Of a DNA stretch of 64,000 bases, positions 35,501 to 49,671 are shown piece by piece. This DNA comes from Blastomussa wellsi. Taxonomy: Eukaryota > Cnidaria > Anthozoa > Scleractinia > Plerogyridae. Position 1 is the stretch's first letter, and each line of letters begins with the position of its first letter. The position numbers and the translations under genes were made by a program. A model generated the notes under the pieces. It worked only from the letters and a program-made list of their open reading frames with translations. It ran no database searches and was not told where the DNA came from. The stretch lies in the NCBI GenBank assembly GCA_947652115.1, contig OX393567.1, positions 26,345,644 to 26,409,643 on the forward strand, in the 5' to 3' direction.

Positions 35501-38500
35501 AATCGATCCACACGACTTGAAAGAGGCTGAAAGCTGATCGTGTTCTTCAACACAGGTGAAACTGACCAGTTTACTCTTTGGTTTTCCTAGTATCTTCCAC
35601 GGTCTTCAAGCACGATACTGTATCTGGTTCTCTCTGCTCAGGTATAGGCTATGAGAATGATACTGGTTAACATTATTTCTTTTGTTAGTGAAAAAGGACA
35701 AAAAAACTGTGACAGCTTTAGATCACCCGTGTGTGATATGAACAATGCCCGCAATTCACCCAATTTCCGAAGTACATTTAGCAGATTTAGGCTTGTTTTT
35801 AACCGTGATCTTACTGTGGCCTTGTTCTTGTATGGCTTTTGCTGTGTTTCGCAGATATACTAGGTAGTACTGTTTTTATCTGCCATTTTACAAGGACAGC
35901 CGAGACGCTTCTTCCCTGACTTGGTCAAGCAAGTTGACTTGCATGCAATGACTAGCTCTTCCAGTAAAAGTGTAACTGACAAGATCAGCCGAATAATTAC
36001 ATGGTGATGGACAGGAAATAGCCTGCAATGAAATCGAAATATGTTTGTTCTTTTCGACGATCTCATCTTATTCAGACTGCATTTCCTTTTTTTATTTCTA
36101 TCTGCATTGTATCGGTCTCTTCTTTTATACTCTTGCATAATAAAGAGCAGCGGATAACAAATACAAAGGGTAAACAAATACAAAGTGACAGTTCTATTGT
36201 TTTAGTTGATAAAAGGCAGTTGACTGTCGCGCGTGCGCAAAATCGTGATAATATCCCTTTGAGCTCAAAAAAATCGAACTGGTCAAAAGATCTTGAATTT
36301 TAGATACTTAAGCTCTTAAAAGCCCCTCCGGGGAGAGTTTAATAAATTATTGTATTGTATTGTAATTTGAGTTTCTAATTTTTGCAAGCCACACAAAAGT
36401 TTCATGTTAAATAAAGCATCACAAAACAACTTCAAAAACAAGGAATAATCAAGATTAAATATTTACATACATAACCGTTAACTTGCTAGAAAAAAAAAGA
36501 TAAATAGGTTATCGTAAACAATTCTATGAAAAATTTATCTTGAAACAGAAAAATATAGCTTTGATAACCAATGCTTAAAAATTTCGATTTTCCAATGATG
36601 AATTTTTAGCATCGGGTACAGAAAATTAAGATTACTTTTATCATTAAAGTGCCTATGAAAATTTACTTTGTGAAATACATGATTCCAAAGTTTGAGACAT
36701 CTGGTCTTTAAAGTAACGATTTTACAGGCCTTCAAAGTTGAGCCATTGTGCCCTCAAAAATGATATTTGAATTGCGTGGTCAAAAGACCATGCGACGACA
36801 ACCTCTGACGTCATTTGGGTGCCAAAAATTGTTCTCAGTTTCTATTTCCTCAGGGTTGCTGGATATTTCTGACAAATCGCCCATTTCTGAATCGCTCGAC
36901 ATGTTTGTCATGTAATCACTCCTCAGTGACAAGAAACTTTGATTGTGCAAACAAAGGTTTGGCACCAAAGTGACATCACGGCGTGGTATTTTTGGACCCA
37001 TTCCCCTCACCATTTTTTTGGGAAAAATGCTCAACTTTGAAGGCTTGTAAAATCATTACTTTTAATCCCAGAGGTCTCAAACTCTGGAATTGCGTATTTC
37101 ACGAAGTAAATTTTAAAGCAAAACACAAAAAAATTCACTTCAAAGGCACTTTAAAAGTCCTGCCTTCGGATTTTAGAATTGCCTTGTCTCAGGCTTCGAT
37201 AATGGAAAACAAATTATTAACTCTTAGTGTCAGATTTTAAACAAGGGTCTCGGAGAGTGTCAGATTTTGCCGTTCTACAGTGTCCTCAAAGTTTAAGGTG
37301 TATCTAAGGGGCTCATTCTATTCCAGGAAAGAAGAATAAAAAGCCAAAAGGACCTAAATTTGATTTTTCAAAGGGGCATCCTTCACCTACGACATCACCT
37401 TCGTAAGTATGATTAAAAGTGAGTGTTTTGTAATAGTGCAATAAATACCAATCAGTTGAGTCAGTGTGATGATCATACCGAACACTGAAGGGACAGAAAT
37501 GTGGAGGGGCGGGGGCGGAGGGCAATAAAGTTAAGGCGGATACAGTAATGTTGTGGAGTTACAGCTTCCTGTTACCATAGATTTTTGTAGATTAACCCAT
37601 TGACTCCTGTCCGGCTGTGATGGACGTTGACCATTGTGTTACTTATGTCATCTTTGACCAAAATAGGAATCCATGTCACTCCAGTTCTGCAGGAGGGAAA
37701 GAGCTTTTCAATGATGCCCAAACGATAGTGGGTTAATGGAACTTGAAATATGCACAAAAACGCTTAGAAATTTCCATCAAAAACTGACAGAAAAATTTCC
37801 TTCACCTATCCTTGGCTACCGATACTCCATGTTCAGTATTTTCTGTCTCATTGATGCTTTCTTGGCAATTCTGGAACCAAAAAGCAAACCCATGCCATCT
37901 CAAAATTGTGAATTCTGTGCATGCCCAAGCTACGTAAATGTCATTTAATGCAATTCTGGTGGAAAATGTGGCATGCCTTTATTTGTAAATGGAGTTGGAA
38001 GTGATTTGGAGCAGATTTAGCCTATAGATCTAGAGCTGACTAGAAAATGTTCAAAATCTCTAAAAACACAATTTTTTCAAAAATCTCCAGGTGTCAATGG
38101 GTTTATTAATAGTGGAGCTCTGGTGCACGCTTCACCAGTGTGCAAAGCATGCCAGCAGAGCACCACGGGTAAGAGAAATTGGTTAAGCCAAGAAAATTTT
38201 GTTACGTGGCCATATGAGCATACATCCGTCAGTCCGTCCATATAGATTACGGGGAGGGGAGGGGAAGTCACATTTAACCTGACGAGGGAGGAAAATGCCA
38301 AGTCTTAAATTCAATTCAATTCAATTCAATTCAATGTTTATTCACAACATATTTACATCACTTAATTAAAAAGAAATAACAAAACAAAAGATAAGAGGAA
38401 TAAAGAACACAACACGTGCATTCCCGGCTCGGCATCCCAGACATGTGGTATGCTTGAAAACAACTCGGTGATTTGAACTTATTTTGTTTTGGATTTTTGA

Positions 38501-41500
38501 AAACTCTATAAAAACTATCCAGATATTCGCTGGGTAAAAATGCCTTTTAAATATAAATGCAGATGAGATTCTTGGATTCAGAGGAAAGCATGAGCAAAGC
38601 ATGACAAAAGCATGACAAAAACGTGACCTTCAAGCATTGGCTTCTCAAAATTGTCTACATATAACATGTATGCTGCTGTCGAAAGTTGTCTGTAAAACCT
38701 TGGGTTTTGACAACCTTGTTTAATCGCTTGTATTTTGGGGTGACTCCTTGTGATCGACCGTTTCAAATCCGGCCCTTCTGGCGACGGGAGTTTTGATTTT
38801 CTGTAGAATGTCTTGTGATACACAGTGCAAATTTATGTGATCATTGCGCAGTTATTAACGAAAGAAAGAAAGTGTTCACCTTTGCTGGTGTCCTTATTTT
38901 AGATTTTTGATAATGCTTTAACTCAAGTTTTGTATTTGTAATGGAAGTAATAAATTTTAGGGGTTTCGATTTACAAGCAATTTTGAGTTTGCTCGGCCGC
39001 TCGCACACAAGCAATAACAACATGCAAATTCAACCCACTGTCTGTGTGAAGTCAAAATATCCCGTGAAGCGCTTTACGCGAGCGCTTTTAACTGCGGTGT
39101 CCTTATTTTCGACTTTGAGATTGCTTTCATTCACGTTTCGTATTTGTGACGAACGCAATAAAGTCTAACGAGTTTCGATTCATGTTTTCTCGCACGTAAA
39201 ACGAGCAAATTCAATGCGCTGTCTGTCAGTTCAAATGCAAAATGAATATTTTATCACAAGTTACTATAAGCAAACCTAACATCAATTGCTCGACTAAATC
39301 TTCGAACTTTAGTTGAATAACCAGTGAAAACACTCTCTTTTTCACAAGATAATTTTCCCCGTAATTTATGATAAAATTTCCGCTTCATTGAGTCTCTCCA
39401 GACAAGACTCTCGTCTCACGAGACGAGAGTCTGAACTCGAGAGACGAGAGTGTCATCTCGCGAGAAACAAGACGAGAGTGGTAACTTACCTACCTCAGGG
39501 CTTATACTAAGAGGTCCCCTCATTGATACATAACAAATTGAGACATATGATACCTTGAATTACTTGACAAGTAGGTTATTTGTTTTATTTTTGCATATTT
39601 TAATTTTTGAAAAACTGAAAAAATTTTTTTTGAAAAAAATGAAAAAACTTTTTTTTAAAAGAAGATAAACTGGGAGAGAAGGTAACTGAAGATGGTAAAG
39701 CATTCCATATTTTTGGCCCTTGGTAAAGTATGGTGAATTGTTTGATATTTGATATTTGTTATTTGTTCAAAAGAAGGTATCTGCTGACCAGTATCACATC
39801 ACCAGATTGTGGGCTCAGATTTAGAACTCAATTTTTCTAGAGTAATAATTATATAGCTAATAGAACCTCTCCCTGCAGACACCTCAGTCTGTAATATGGA
39901 TAGTTTGCACTTGGCTCCAAATAGACCAACATTCATATTTATTTATTACTAGTGGTAATCAAAGATTAGGAGTGCGTTCGACAACTTTGATTCACTTGGC
40001 TTCATTTTGACTTGGTTTCCTGAAATTCAAGCTTTTTGCATTACGTGACACCGCTATTAGTTGTAGCCAGTGCTTAGAAAGCCGCAGACTGTGGACTGCA
40101 CTGATTGTCAGCCAAAACAAAAACATTAAAAAATCAGCAAGTAGTGAGCAGTAGCCAAATAATCACAATCCTCAAGACGCCCAACATATGTAAACAAATT
40201 AACACAGCAAACGCACATGCAAGCTAAAATGCAAACACAAAATTCACGACTGTCACGGTACAGATCGAAATCTGCTGTTATATATTCGCACCAGGAGTTG
40301 TACAATCTTCGCTACAAGGTTTTCCTTGGATAACAATAAGGCTGATTTGAACAGTACAGCGTCACAACTCTGTACATGGACAGAAGTTGAATCTCCAATG
40401 AAAAGCATCTGAGTTTTACAATGAGATGTGTTGCTTGGGCGAATTGCAGTATCTGTTTCCTAGAAAACATACCATTAGTAGGCAGGCTTCTGATGTTCTG
40501 ATAAGTAGCTTCAATCATCTTTGTCAGTGATAGCCCAAATAAACCAATACAACTGCGAAAAAGTTAGAGAAAATCGAAAAACACTCGAAGGAACTCAAAG
40601 GGACTCGAAAACAAAAAGAAAGCGACGCGACAAACATAGACATGACGTCATTCGCCCCTGATAAATTTTGTTGGGGGGGCCAAATTGGTGTCCACAAATT
40701 CACTGGAAATCTCGATTAGAAATGCGTTCTGTCAAACACAATAATTGTACACCTTATGCCAAAATGGCAATCATCTTAATATTCTTTTGTTGGTATTCAA
40801 ATTAGCCCTTCTTGCCTTGTTTTTAAGCTCAAAAATCAAAAGAATATTTCATCTTGAACGAGGTAACAAGTGCCAATTTGTGTGCATAAATCAGTGGCCA
40901 TTTTGGAATAAGGTGTATACACCACCTCTTTAATAGGGACACCTCTAGACACTCTTTTCTTTCCCTTCGGTGTTGATATTAAAGAGGTTCAAGTTCTTAT
41001 ACCATTAGAACTACACTGAGGTGGCTAGTCACTGGTTACAATGAAAGTTATTTAGTTCAAAATAACAGAACACAATATAATGCTTTCATTGTCTCAGGAC
41101 CACCCCTCCTAGAAATCTTACAGATAAAGAGACACTCACTGTTGATGGCAAGGTTGGTAAAATGCTTATAAATATTGATCTTCTTTTTATCCACTTTTTA
41201 AAAATTTCTCCCTTTTGCACGAAATAATTGAAATCCTTAAAGTGCTACTATGATGAAATTTGCATGTCTCCAATCTAAGCCATTTAAAAGCATTAGAAAG
41301 TAGTCTGCACAAGAAGTAAAATGCCGCTTACTTTTTTGAAATATCTTTTTTCGTTGTAGAGATATTCAAGTTTTTAACATATGCAATTTAGCTTTGCCCT
41401 TATGCTTTCTTTATTGATCAAACACGGTAGATGAAGAAAACATTTCTCACCCATTTTTTATCAGAAATGTTTGATCCTTTGCATCATGACTCTTCAAGGT

Positions 41501-44500
41501 CAGTTATGCAATAATGGCATCATGCTGGGTCACAGACCTCTGTGTGTCGTATTTTCAAACACCAGTGTTCGGCTATTCTGGCCATTTTTGGCCGTCAATT
41601 TTGATATTTCTCAATGACTCCAAATCTAGCTACATGATTTCTCAAGCATATTTATGTGTTAGGTAGGTTCTTTGGCCTATGCCCTTGTCTAAGTTTTCTG
41701 GGTTAAAAATCACTCAAATTATGAAAACAGATTCAAAGGGACTGGAAAAGAATGTCTTGCCTTGGAAACAGGATTTAGTCATAACTGCAGGTGTGTCCAC
41801 CTGATGAACTATTTGTGTGCCAAGTTTCAATTGTCTCAGTAGAAAACTGACTGAAATAGCCCTATTTATTTACTTGATATAAAATTGGGTTGCATAGATG
41901 ACGTCATCAGTCTCCTAATTTGCATATTTGACCAATTTTTTAAACTTGAATATCTCGGGAACTACTACAGATATTTGAAAACAGAAAACGACATTTTTAA
42001 TCTCACATGAAGCACTGCATGATTCCCTTCATAAAGCAAGGTGCAAAAATTTGATCACAGTAGTATTATAACACTTCACCATCAAACACATTTCTCCACT
42101 CTGCCTAATTTCAGAATCTCAGTCACTGTCTATTTAACTATACCATATGCTTAGAAGAATAAGCATGACTTTTGACAAGGTTCGTACACATCTTGAAAAT
42201 CCTTGAAAACCCTTGAATTTCAGAATTCCAATTTCAAAGTAATTGAAATTGGTTTCTGATCCTTGAAAGTCCTTCACTTTTTATTGAAAAACATAAACAA
42301 TATCTGGCGTTTGCCAGTGAATCTTGAATAACAAATTGCTTGTTCATTCCCAGTGGTCTCTCATTTTTCTCGTCAGAAAGAGGTCCTTGAAAATTAATGT
42401 CAAAATAGGGTCCTGGAAAGTCCTTGAAATTTAGCCCTGAAAAAGCCTACAAACCTTGTTTTTAACTAAGAAAATTTCATTGCGATGAAATCAATTATTT
42501 ATTGTTATCATTTGGATGATGATAATCTTTTTGTCAATTAGCTAAATTCAATGCAATAATTGATTGTTTGGTAATTGAGCTCCCTGAAAAAACATGTTGG
42601 CCGTCTGTCAATGTCTCTGTAACATGTTGGTAACTTGTCGGTAACCTGTCGTTAAAATGTTACACTAACCTCAATATTTTTCCTCAGTTTTTGCCGACAA
42701 ACGGCCAACAGTCAGCCAACTGTCGGCCGACAAACGGCCAACAGACTGCCTTCAGTCAGTCGACTGACCTCAGACAGTAGACCGAAATGTTTTTCAGGGA
42801 GCTCTTCTTCACAATTACCAAACAGATTGTTTCATGACATCAGTAAGTAGTTATCACTGTACAGTTGGTCAATGTAAGTTATACAACAACAATCTTTCCA
42901 GAAACGTCTGTTCATGCATGCATGCACACACAAAGAAGTTAGAACGAAAAACGAAAAAGGGATGTGCACTCAAACACTGGAAAATAAAAGTACATCAGTG
43001 TAGTAGTCAGTAGTTGGATATAATCAATTCTTTTGAGAGTTGAAACAAGTATACTTATAACAAGTAATTGTTGTGTTCTTTATATTCACTACAGGAATTT
43101 GAATGTAATGCAGAGGATTTAAAACAGTTAAAGGAGCTTGGTCATGGAGCATATGGTTATGTATACAAAATGATACATGAACCCACAGGGCACATTATGG
43201 CAGTCAAGGTACATTATATATATTGAAGAATAGTTCATAGACAGTTTTAGATCCTTCCTACTTGTCTTCAGAATGCCAGTCTTTAATTTAAGTTTTGTTG
43301 TTTATTTTGCAGAGAATACGGGCCAATGTAAACTCAACAGAGCAGAAGAGGCTTCTAATGGATTTGGATGTTTCTATGCGAGTTACTGACTGTCCATACA
43401 CTGTGCATTTTTATGGTGCATTGTTTAGAGAGGTCTGTCAGCTTTCATAACTATTAAAAACTCCTGACCACTGAGAAGGAAACACTGCATAACAGCAACT
43501 GAATTCTGCTGCAACAGTTTTCCTCAAAATGATCTTTAGAGTGTCCTTGTACCCTATTGTTCTTTTTAAAATTCTTTTAATTGATATTTTCAGTTCACTG
43601 AAAGGAAAACTACTGTTAGTTGGAGCCCACAGGAATTTGGAAATTTTATATTCCCCTATCTGAAAGAATCAATAGTCTATTCATAATTTATGATCATAAA
43701 TGAGGATTTATCATAATTTATGATCATAAATGAGGAGAGGATAATTTCTGAATTGGAATAAAGAAGCCTGAAAAATTCATGGCTTCAACGGAATGGAACC
43801 TGTGACATTTGCAATGCTGGTGTGATGCTCTCCAACTGAGCTATCAAGCCCCACGTTGGGAGTGAGGTCAATTTATTGAATTCATAATTTCCTGTGAGGA
43901 GTGAAATGATGCAAAGTATATTGAAACAATTCATATGTGAACTGCAGATGTAGATGAAAGTGAGAAGTGATCATCACATTGAATTTCCAATTTAAACAAT
44001 TGGAATAAAGAAGCCTGAAAAAATTCAGGGCCACAACAGGAATTGAACCTGTGACCTCCCTGATACTGGTATGATGCTCTACCAACTGAGCTAATTGAAG
44101 CCACACATTGGAAGCAAGGTCAATATAATTATTGAGTTTGTATTTTCCGGAACATGATACTCTGTCACAAGGCTAGGTTTGGCCTGTTCAAGATTCAGTG
44201 GGTTAAAACTAAAACAAATTGGCTCAAGCATCACACTTCTCATACCCATTTGACACTACAAACAATCTTGTCCCCAGAGCCCACGCTATTTGGTCAGTGC
44301 ATAGTGCTTTGCTTTGAATCTCAGCCAAGCAGTTGGAGCAAGCAAACGTAAGTCTGCATAGAATGACCAGAAGACTGAAATGTGGACAGTAGATTTCAAG
44401 ACTGGCCAGATTCCACATTCTTGGTGGTGGGCTCTGGGGACAAGATTGCACTACAACCAGTTCAAAGTAACCTGACAGAGTTGAAATCGCTGATTGTTGG

Positions 44501-47500
44501 CAGTTACTGGTCCGTTTCCCTGACACTGTTTTGTATACATTAATATCTGGTCTACCAGGGAGATGTCTGGATCTGTATGGAGCTAATGAAAGCATCATTA
44601 GATAAGCTGTACAGAAAAGTATATTCCACTCCTGACAGAAGAGTGCCTGAGGAGGTACTACGAGAAATAGCCACTGCTGTAAGTTATACAAACCTTTGTG
44701 CTAACCTAATTTTTAATCAATCAATCTTGCATCAGACGACTACCTGATTCTTTTGGCAATTTGTTATGATTTAATGGTCAGCAAAAGCCAAGACACTGAT
44801 GATGTCTTGTTCAAGAACGTTGAATTTACTTTTCCAGTTGAAAAATTTAAATATACCTGTTTTAAAATAACTTAAATTAGATGCACTGTGCACTTAATGG
44901 TTGAGAATGCATTCAGTCTTTAGCTGCTTGGAGTGCTTGCATGGGTATTTTAGGTCTGAATTTACCCAATATGTAAGCCAACAAACAGTGGTCAGGGTTT
45001 GTTAATAAAGCTCTAAAATAATGGAGATACATCATTTTGAAACCATCATTAGCCTGTGACAGCATCACTTTAAATTAATTATGTTGAGTAATTTGTTTGC
45101 GCAATTCCTTTTTCTCCCACCAACAGATGGTTCATGCCTTAAATTATCTTCATAGTAAGCTGAGAGTCATTCACAGAGGTGAGGAGTTTTATCGTTATAC
45201 ATGTAAATGTTGGAATTATTACAAACCTGCAGCTGTAATTATTTAAGGTTACACAATACCTTCAGGGGTGTCCAAGCAAAAAAAATTCCTACTTACGTTG
45301 TTTTCAAGGAAACTACCACAAACTACACATCAATGGAAAGGTTTTGAATTGTAGAATTAAAAAAAAAATATCTGCTATGTTCTTCGTCCATTTCATGAAA
45401 AGAAAGACCCCGGTAAACAGAAATGTCATTCCACCGAGTTAATCGGGTTTCAAAGGCAAATGCTGATGTAAAAGCACTGCACCGTGTTAATCAGCAAGCA
45501 TCAACCTCTCAAAGTGTGTCAGGGATTTCCTGTATTCCGATTATCTTTTTATAAACCCGTAAAGTTGCAGCCTCGGCCTCAGTGCATTCGTAGCTTCCAA
45601 AAGAAAAATATCCAAAATTTTAAAAATCCCTATCACTCTTTTGTTCCTCAATGCACAGTGAATGTTCTGGTCAAATTTCTTTACAATCTGTGAATTCTAC
45701 ATACCAGTATTAATTCGTTTAAAGAGATGGACTTCTTGTCAAAAACCAAATGCGAGTTTTTGCCCTTCTAAGATTTGTAAACACGTCTCACCTTCACTGA
45801 GATATCCGTCAACAGAATGTGCCGCCAGCCAATCAGATGGTGTTCACAGCAAGCGAAATGATATTTTCTAGGACAATATTATTGTGTGGCAGTTGCGTTC
45901 TTCTCGTTCACTTGTGTTTAATGCATGATACTGTATTCTAAGACACGTTATTTGGTTTAGGTTCGATGGTGATGTCTTCAAATTGATTTGCAAGAACTGA
46001 CTTTGCAAAATAAAGCAGTAAGCGAACAACAATAAAGCGGTCCTCGTAATAACAGCTCCCAGGGTAGCCGACACGCTATGAGGATTATGACACCTTACAG
46101 TTTCGTGGTGGGGGAGCTTGCGTGCCTCAATGACCCTGAGAGCTATACTGTCGGGGGTCTCCCCCAGCAGGTCCAACCTTGGCGGGCAGATCAAAGGGTT
46201 TAGGCCAGACTAAATGGTAGTCACTGGTCCTCCAGGTTGGGGATTGGGCGTGCGGCCAATCCCCGCACCCCGTAAAGGTATCTGATTACGGAAACCGAAC
46301 CGGCCTTAAGTGTCCTCATGGGCACGATGAGGATGAGTGAGTGAGTGAGTGAGTGACAGTTTCATTTACTTTTATTAAAAAGCCTTTTTTCTAAATAACT
46401 CGCACTGGTTTCAAGATTGTCATTTTAGTTTTTGGGAAATATTCCTTTTAGTGTTAAAAGTCTTTTTTGCCAAAAGTAGCCCTCTGAAGGTATTGTGTAA
46501 CCTTAATCGACTGTTCACTGAACTCAGTATGCAAGTAAACAGTCACTTTATGCTATTCTTTAACAAATGTGTGAATGCAAAAGTGTATAATTTGTTCAGC
46601 AAAACAGCTAACCTGATGTTGCGCTTTACTCATAATGTTAATTATGTGCTGTTATGTGGTCATAAGTGATTTTAATGTTACCAGCAATAATTGTTAAATT
46701 GTTGATGATCCTTGAGTGATTCACTTTGACTGAATACTTTGGCCATGTTTCTTTTTTGAACTTGTACCAGATTGAAAGCATTAAATGTGGCATATTTTAT
46801 CCAGGTGAAACTGATACTCAGTACCTCTATATGAACATGTGCACCCAGAAAATAAAAAAAAAGCATGTGTTAGATCCTATGTCAAATGCAGTAACATTAG
46901 TGCAGAATTGATCACTGAGGAAATGCTAATAAAAATGAAATCAATTATACAGATGTAAAGCCTTCCAATATTTTAGTGGATGACAATGGAAATTTCAAGC
47001 TCTGTGATTTTGGAATAAGTGGTCAACTGGTAGATTCTCTAGCAAAAACAGTTGATGCAGGCTGCAAACCCTATATGGCTGTAAGTAATTAAGCGAGTAA
47101 GTTGTTTTGTAACTGCCTGACTGTGTGTGTCGTGCATAACAAATATTGAAAAGAGGCTTTGTTTGGCTTACACTCCAGTACTACTAGTAACCTTCATACA
47201 ATACATAATTTACATGTTGCTTGCAATGGATAATAATTTTTTCAGACTCTAACTAAGAAATAATAATATTTTATCCTTTTAGCCAGAGAGAATCAACCCA
47301 GCTAGAGATATGAAAGGTTATGATATTCGTTCAGATATATGGAGCCTAGGAATTACCATGGTGAGACTTCCAGGGAAATGCAACTTGAAATCAGGATCAC
47401 AAGGCTATTGCATAATCTCTATGAAATATACTAGTAGTTATTGTGAGTAAGTGGAGTGCTGCAGAGAGGCTGATATGTAGAAAAGAAAAATGATTTATCT

Positions 47501-49606
47501 CCCATTATTTTACTCGGGCTTCTACAAAGAAAGCCCGAGTTTAAAAATGGGAACGGTTTATTTTTCTTGGGTCTTGCTGCAGAGAGGTTGATATGTAAAA
47601 AAGAAAAATTATTTATCTCCCATTTTTTTTTTTGGGGGGGGGGGTGGGTGGGGGTGGGAGTTGTCCTTTTATTACTCGGGCTTCTACAAAGAAAGCCCGA
47701 GTTTAAAAATGGGAAAGGTTTATTTTTCTTGGGTCGCAAATCACCCTCTGACGCCCTCTGTGCGTGCACAAGATATGAGTATGCATAGAAAGAGGTCAGT
47801 GGACGCGGACGTGTTTGATTGCACAGAGGCGCAAGGTCGGCATGAGGTTATAAAGTGAAAAATGATACATGGTACAAAGCTATCTGTTTTTGGTGGAATG
47901 TCAGTGAATGTAATGAAAATAATAATAATAATTTAATGCCTTCTAGAGTGCTATTTACATTCTCTGATCAACAGCGCTTTACAGCTTAAAATACTACAAT
48001 AAAATTCAAATTAGCAAAACCAATTACATGTATATTAATAAAATAGAAAATTTATAATAATGATAATAAACTTAATTAGTAATACTAAAAAGAGTGAAAA
48101 TTAAACAGGCTATGCTTTGAAAGCTACAAACAAACACAGGAAAGCATTGTATTTAGAGGAATTGGTTAAGAAAATTTTAAAATTAACTTTATCTATGTCA
48201 TCTTTCATATATTGTCAACAAAAGAACTGTCACAAAAAGAAGTTGAGGTTTTGTGATATTTGTTTCCTATTTTTGGCTGAGTAAATGTCCATTGTCTTCA
48301 ACTTTAGCAACCAGGCTAACCAGTAGTACTGAAAAATGGTCGCCTGGTAAACCTTTTGGATGTCTGCTTATTGAGGGCCGATAAGCTCAAGCGTAATTGA
48401 AACGTAACTAAAAGGTTCATGACCCTGATTAATCCTTCTATAAGCGAATAAACTGATATTCCACATGGTAATCAAAGCAGAAAATAAAATATATTTAGAC
48501 TTTTCAAACCAACGACTGCGAACCACATGCTATGAGCAACAATGCTGCCCTTGATACTGTCGGCACGCCGACATACAGACAAAAGTGGTTAGGATATCGC
48601 ATGTTCTGCATGATCTCGATTTGTGACTGGACTGGTATGGCTGCCTCCAGCAGCAATTAATACTGTCAAACCTTCCAGAAATCATTTGAGGCCTATCGGT
48701 GTGAAATTCTGGATACTCTTATAGACTTCTTTTTTTATTGCTGGTGTGTGCAGCTCAACTGTTGGCAATTTGTTATTTCATGGCTTTGACAAGAATAAAA
48801 AGTTTATCAGGTAGATAGAAACTGAATATCCTCAAGGCTCATCATCACCAGGTTCACATTTTAGAAAAGATCTCCATCCAGCTTTTGACAATTTTGTTGT
48901 AATAAATACAAGCTAAATCAAATTGATTACTTTTATTATATATTGTAAGTCATATGAACATCAAGGATGTGATATTCGCTTTCTAGTAAAAACAAAGTTA
49001 TGTCCTTTGAAGCAAGTGTTGGTTTTCTCATTTTTCTTACTATGGTTTACTTACTTACTTACTGCCCATCATGCCTATGTGGCACATAGGGCAGTAATGT
49101 ATGGTTTGTTCAGTGTAAATTTTAGGTAGTAGTTAAAAATTTGGTCCGAATTTTTTTTTTCCTGTGTTTGCTATCATAACAGACTTCTTGTGTCACACAA
49201 CCATACATATTGGGCTTATTTTTGGCCATAGTGTGAATAATAACAACTTTAGAGATAGTGGTAAGGAGGACACACCTGTTTCTGAGCCTTTCTCTGCTAA
49301 CTGTCAGAACTTTATGGTATCCTGTCAACAAGTTATTGTCTTCTTCACAGATAGAGCTAGCAACAGGCAAATTCCCATACACACAGTGGAAAACACCATT
49401 TGAGCAACTGAAACAAGTAGTTCATGAACCTTCGCCAACTCTCCCTGATGGTGGACCATATTCAGATGAATTCAGAGATTTTGTTGTTCAATGGTAAGTT
49501 GAAAGTTTGCTATTTCATGTGTTTTCTGTGCTTCTGATGTCTGCAAACAATAACGATTACAAAGGTAGCAGCCAATTTTACAGACAACGAATAACAAACA
49601 TGTTAC

Positions 49607-49671
<65 letters not shown>

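Noticed and set aside
41799..41830. CTGATGA as a second hammerhead
   Set aside because: No stem II and no GAAA follow at the needed spacing; the same holds for CTGATGA near 54491.
43882..44106. Minus-strand frame with AQLVEHHTSIREVTGSIPVV
   Set aside because: This is the typical translation of a tRNA-like SINE head, not a protein.
44224..44691. 155-codon minus-strand open frame
   Set aside because: Antisense to MAP2K exon 6 and its flanking introns; no homology of its own.
49608..49671. CRISPR-like direct repeats
   Set aside because: It is an uninterrupted trinucleotide microsatellite in a eukaryotic intron; no spacers or cas genes exist in the window.
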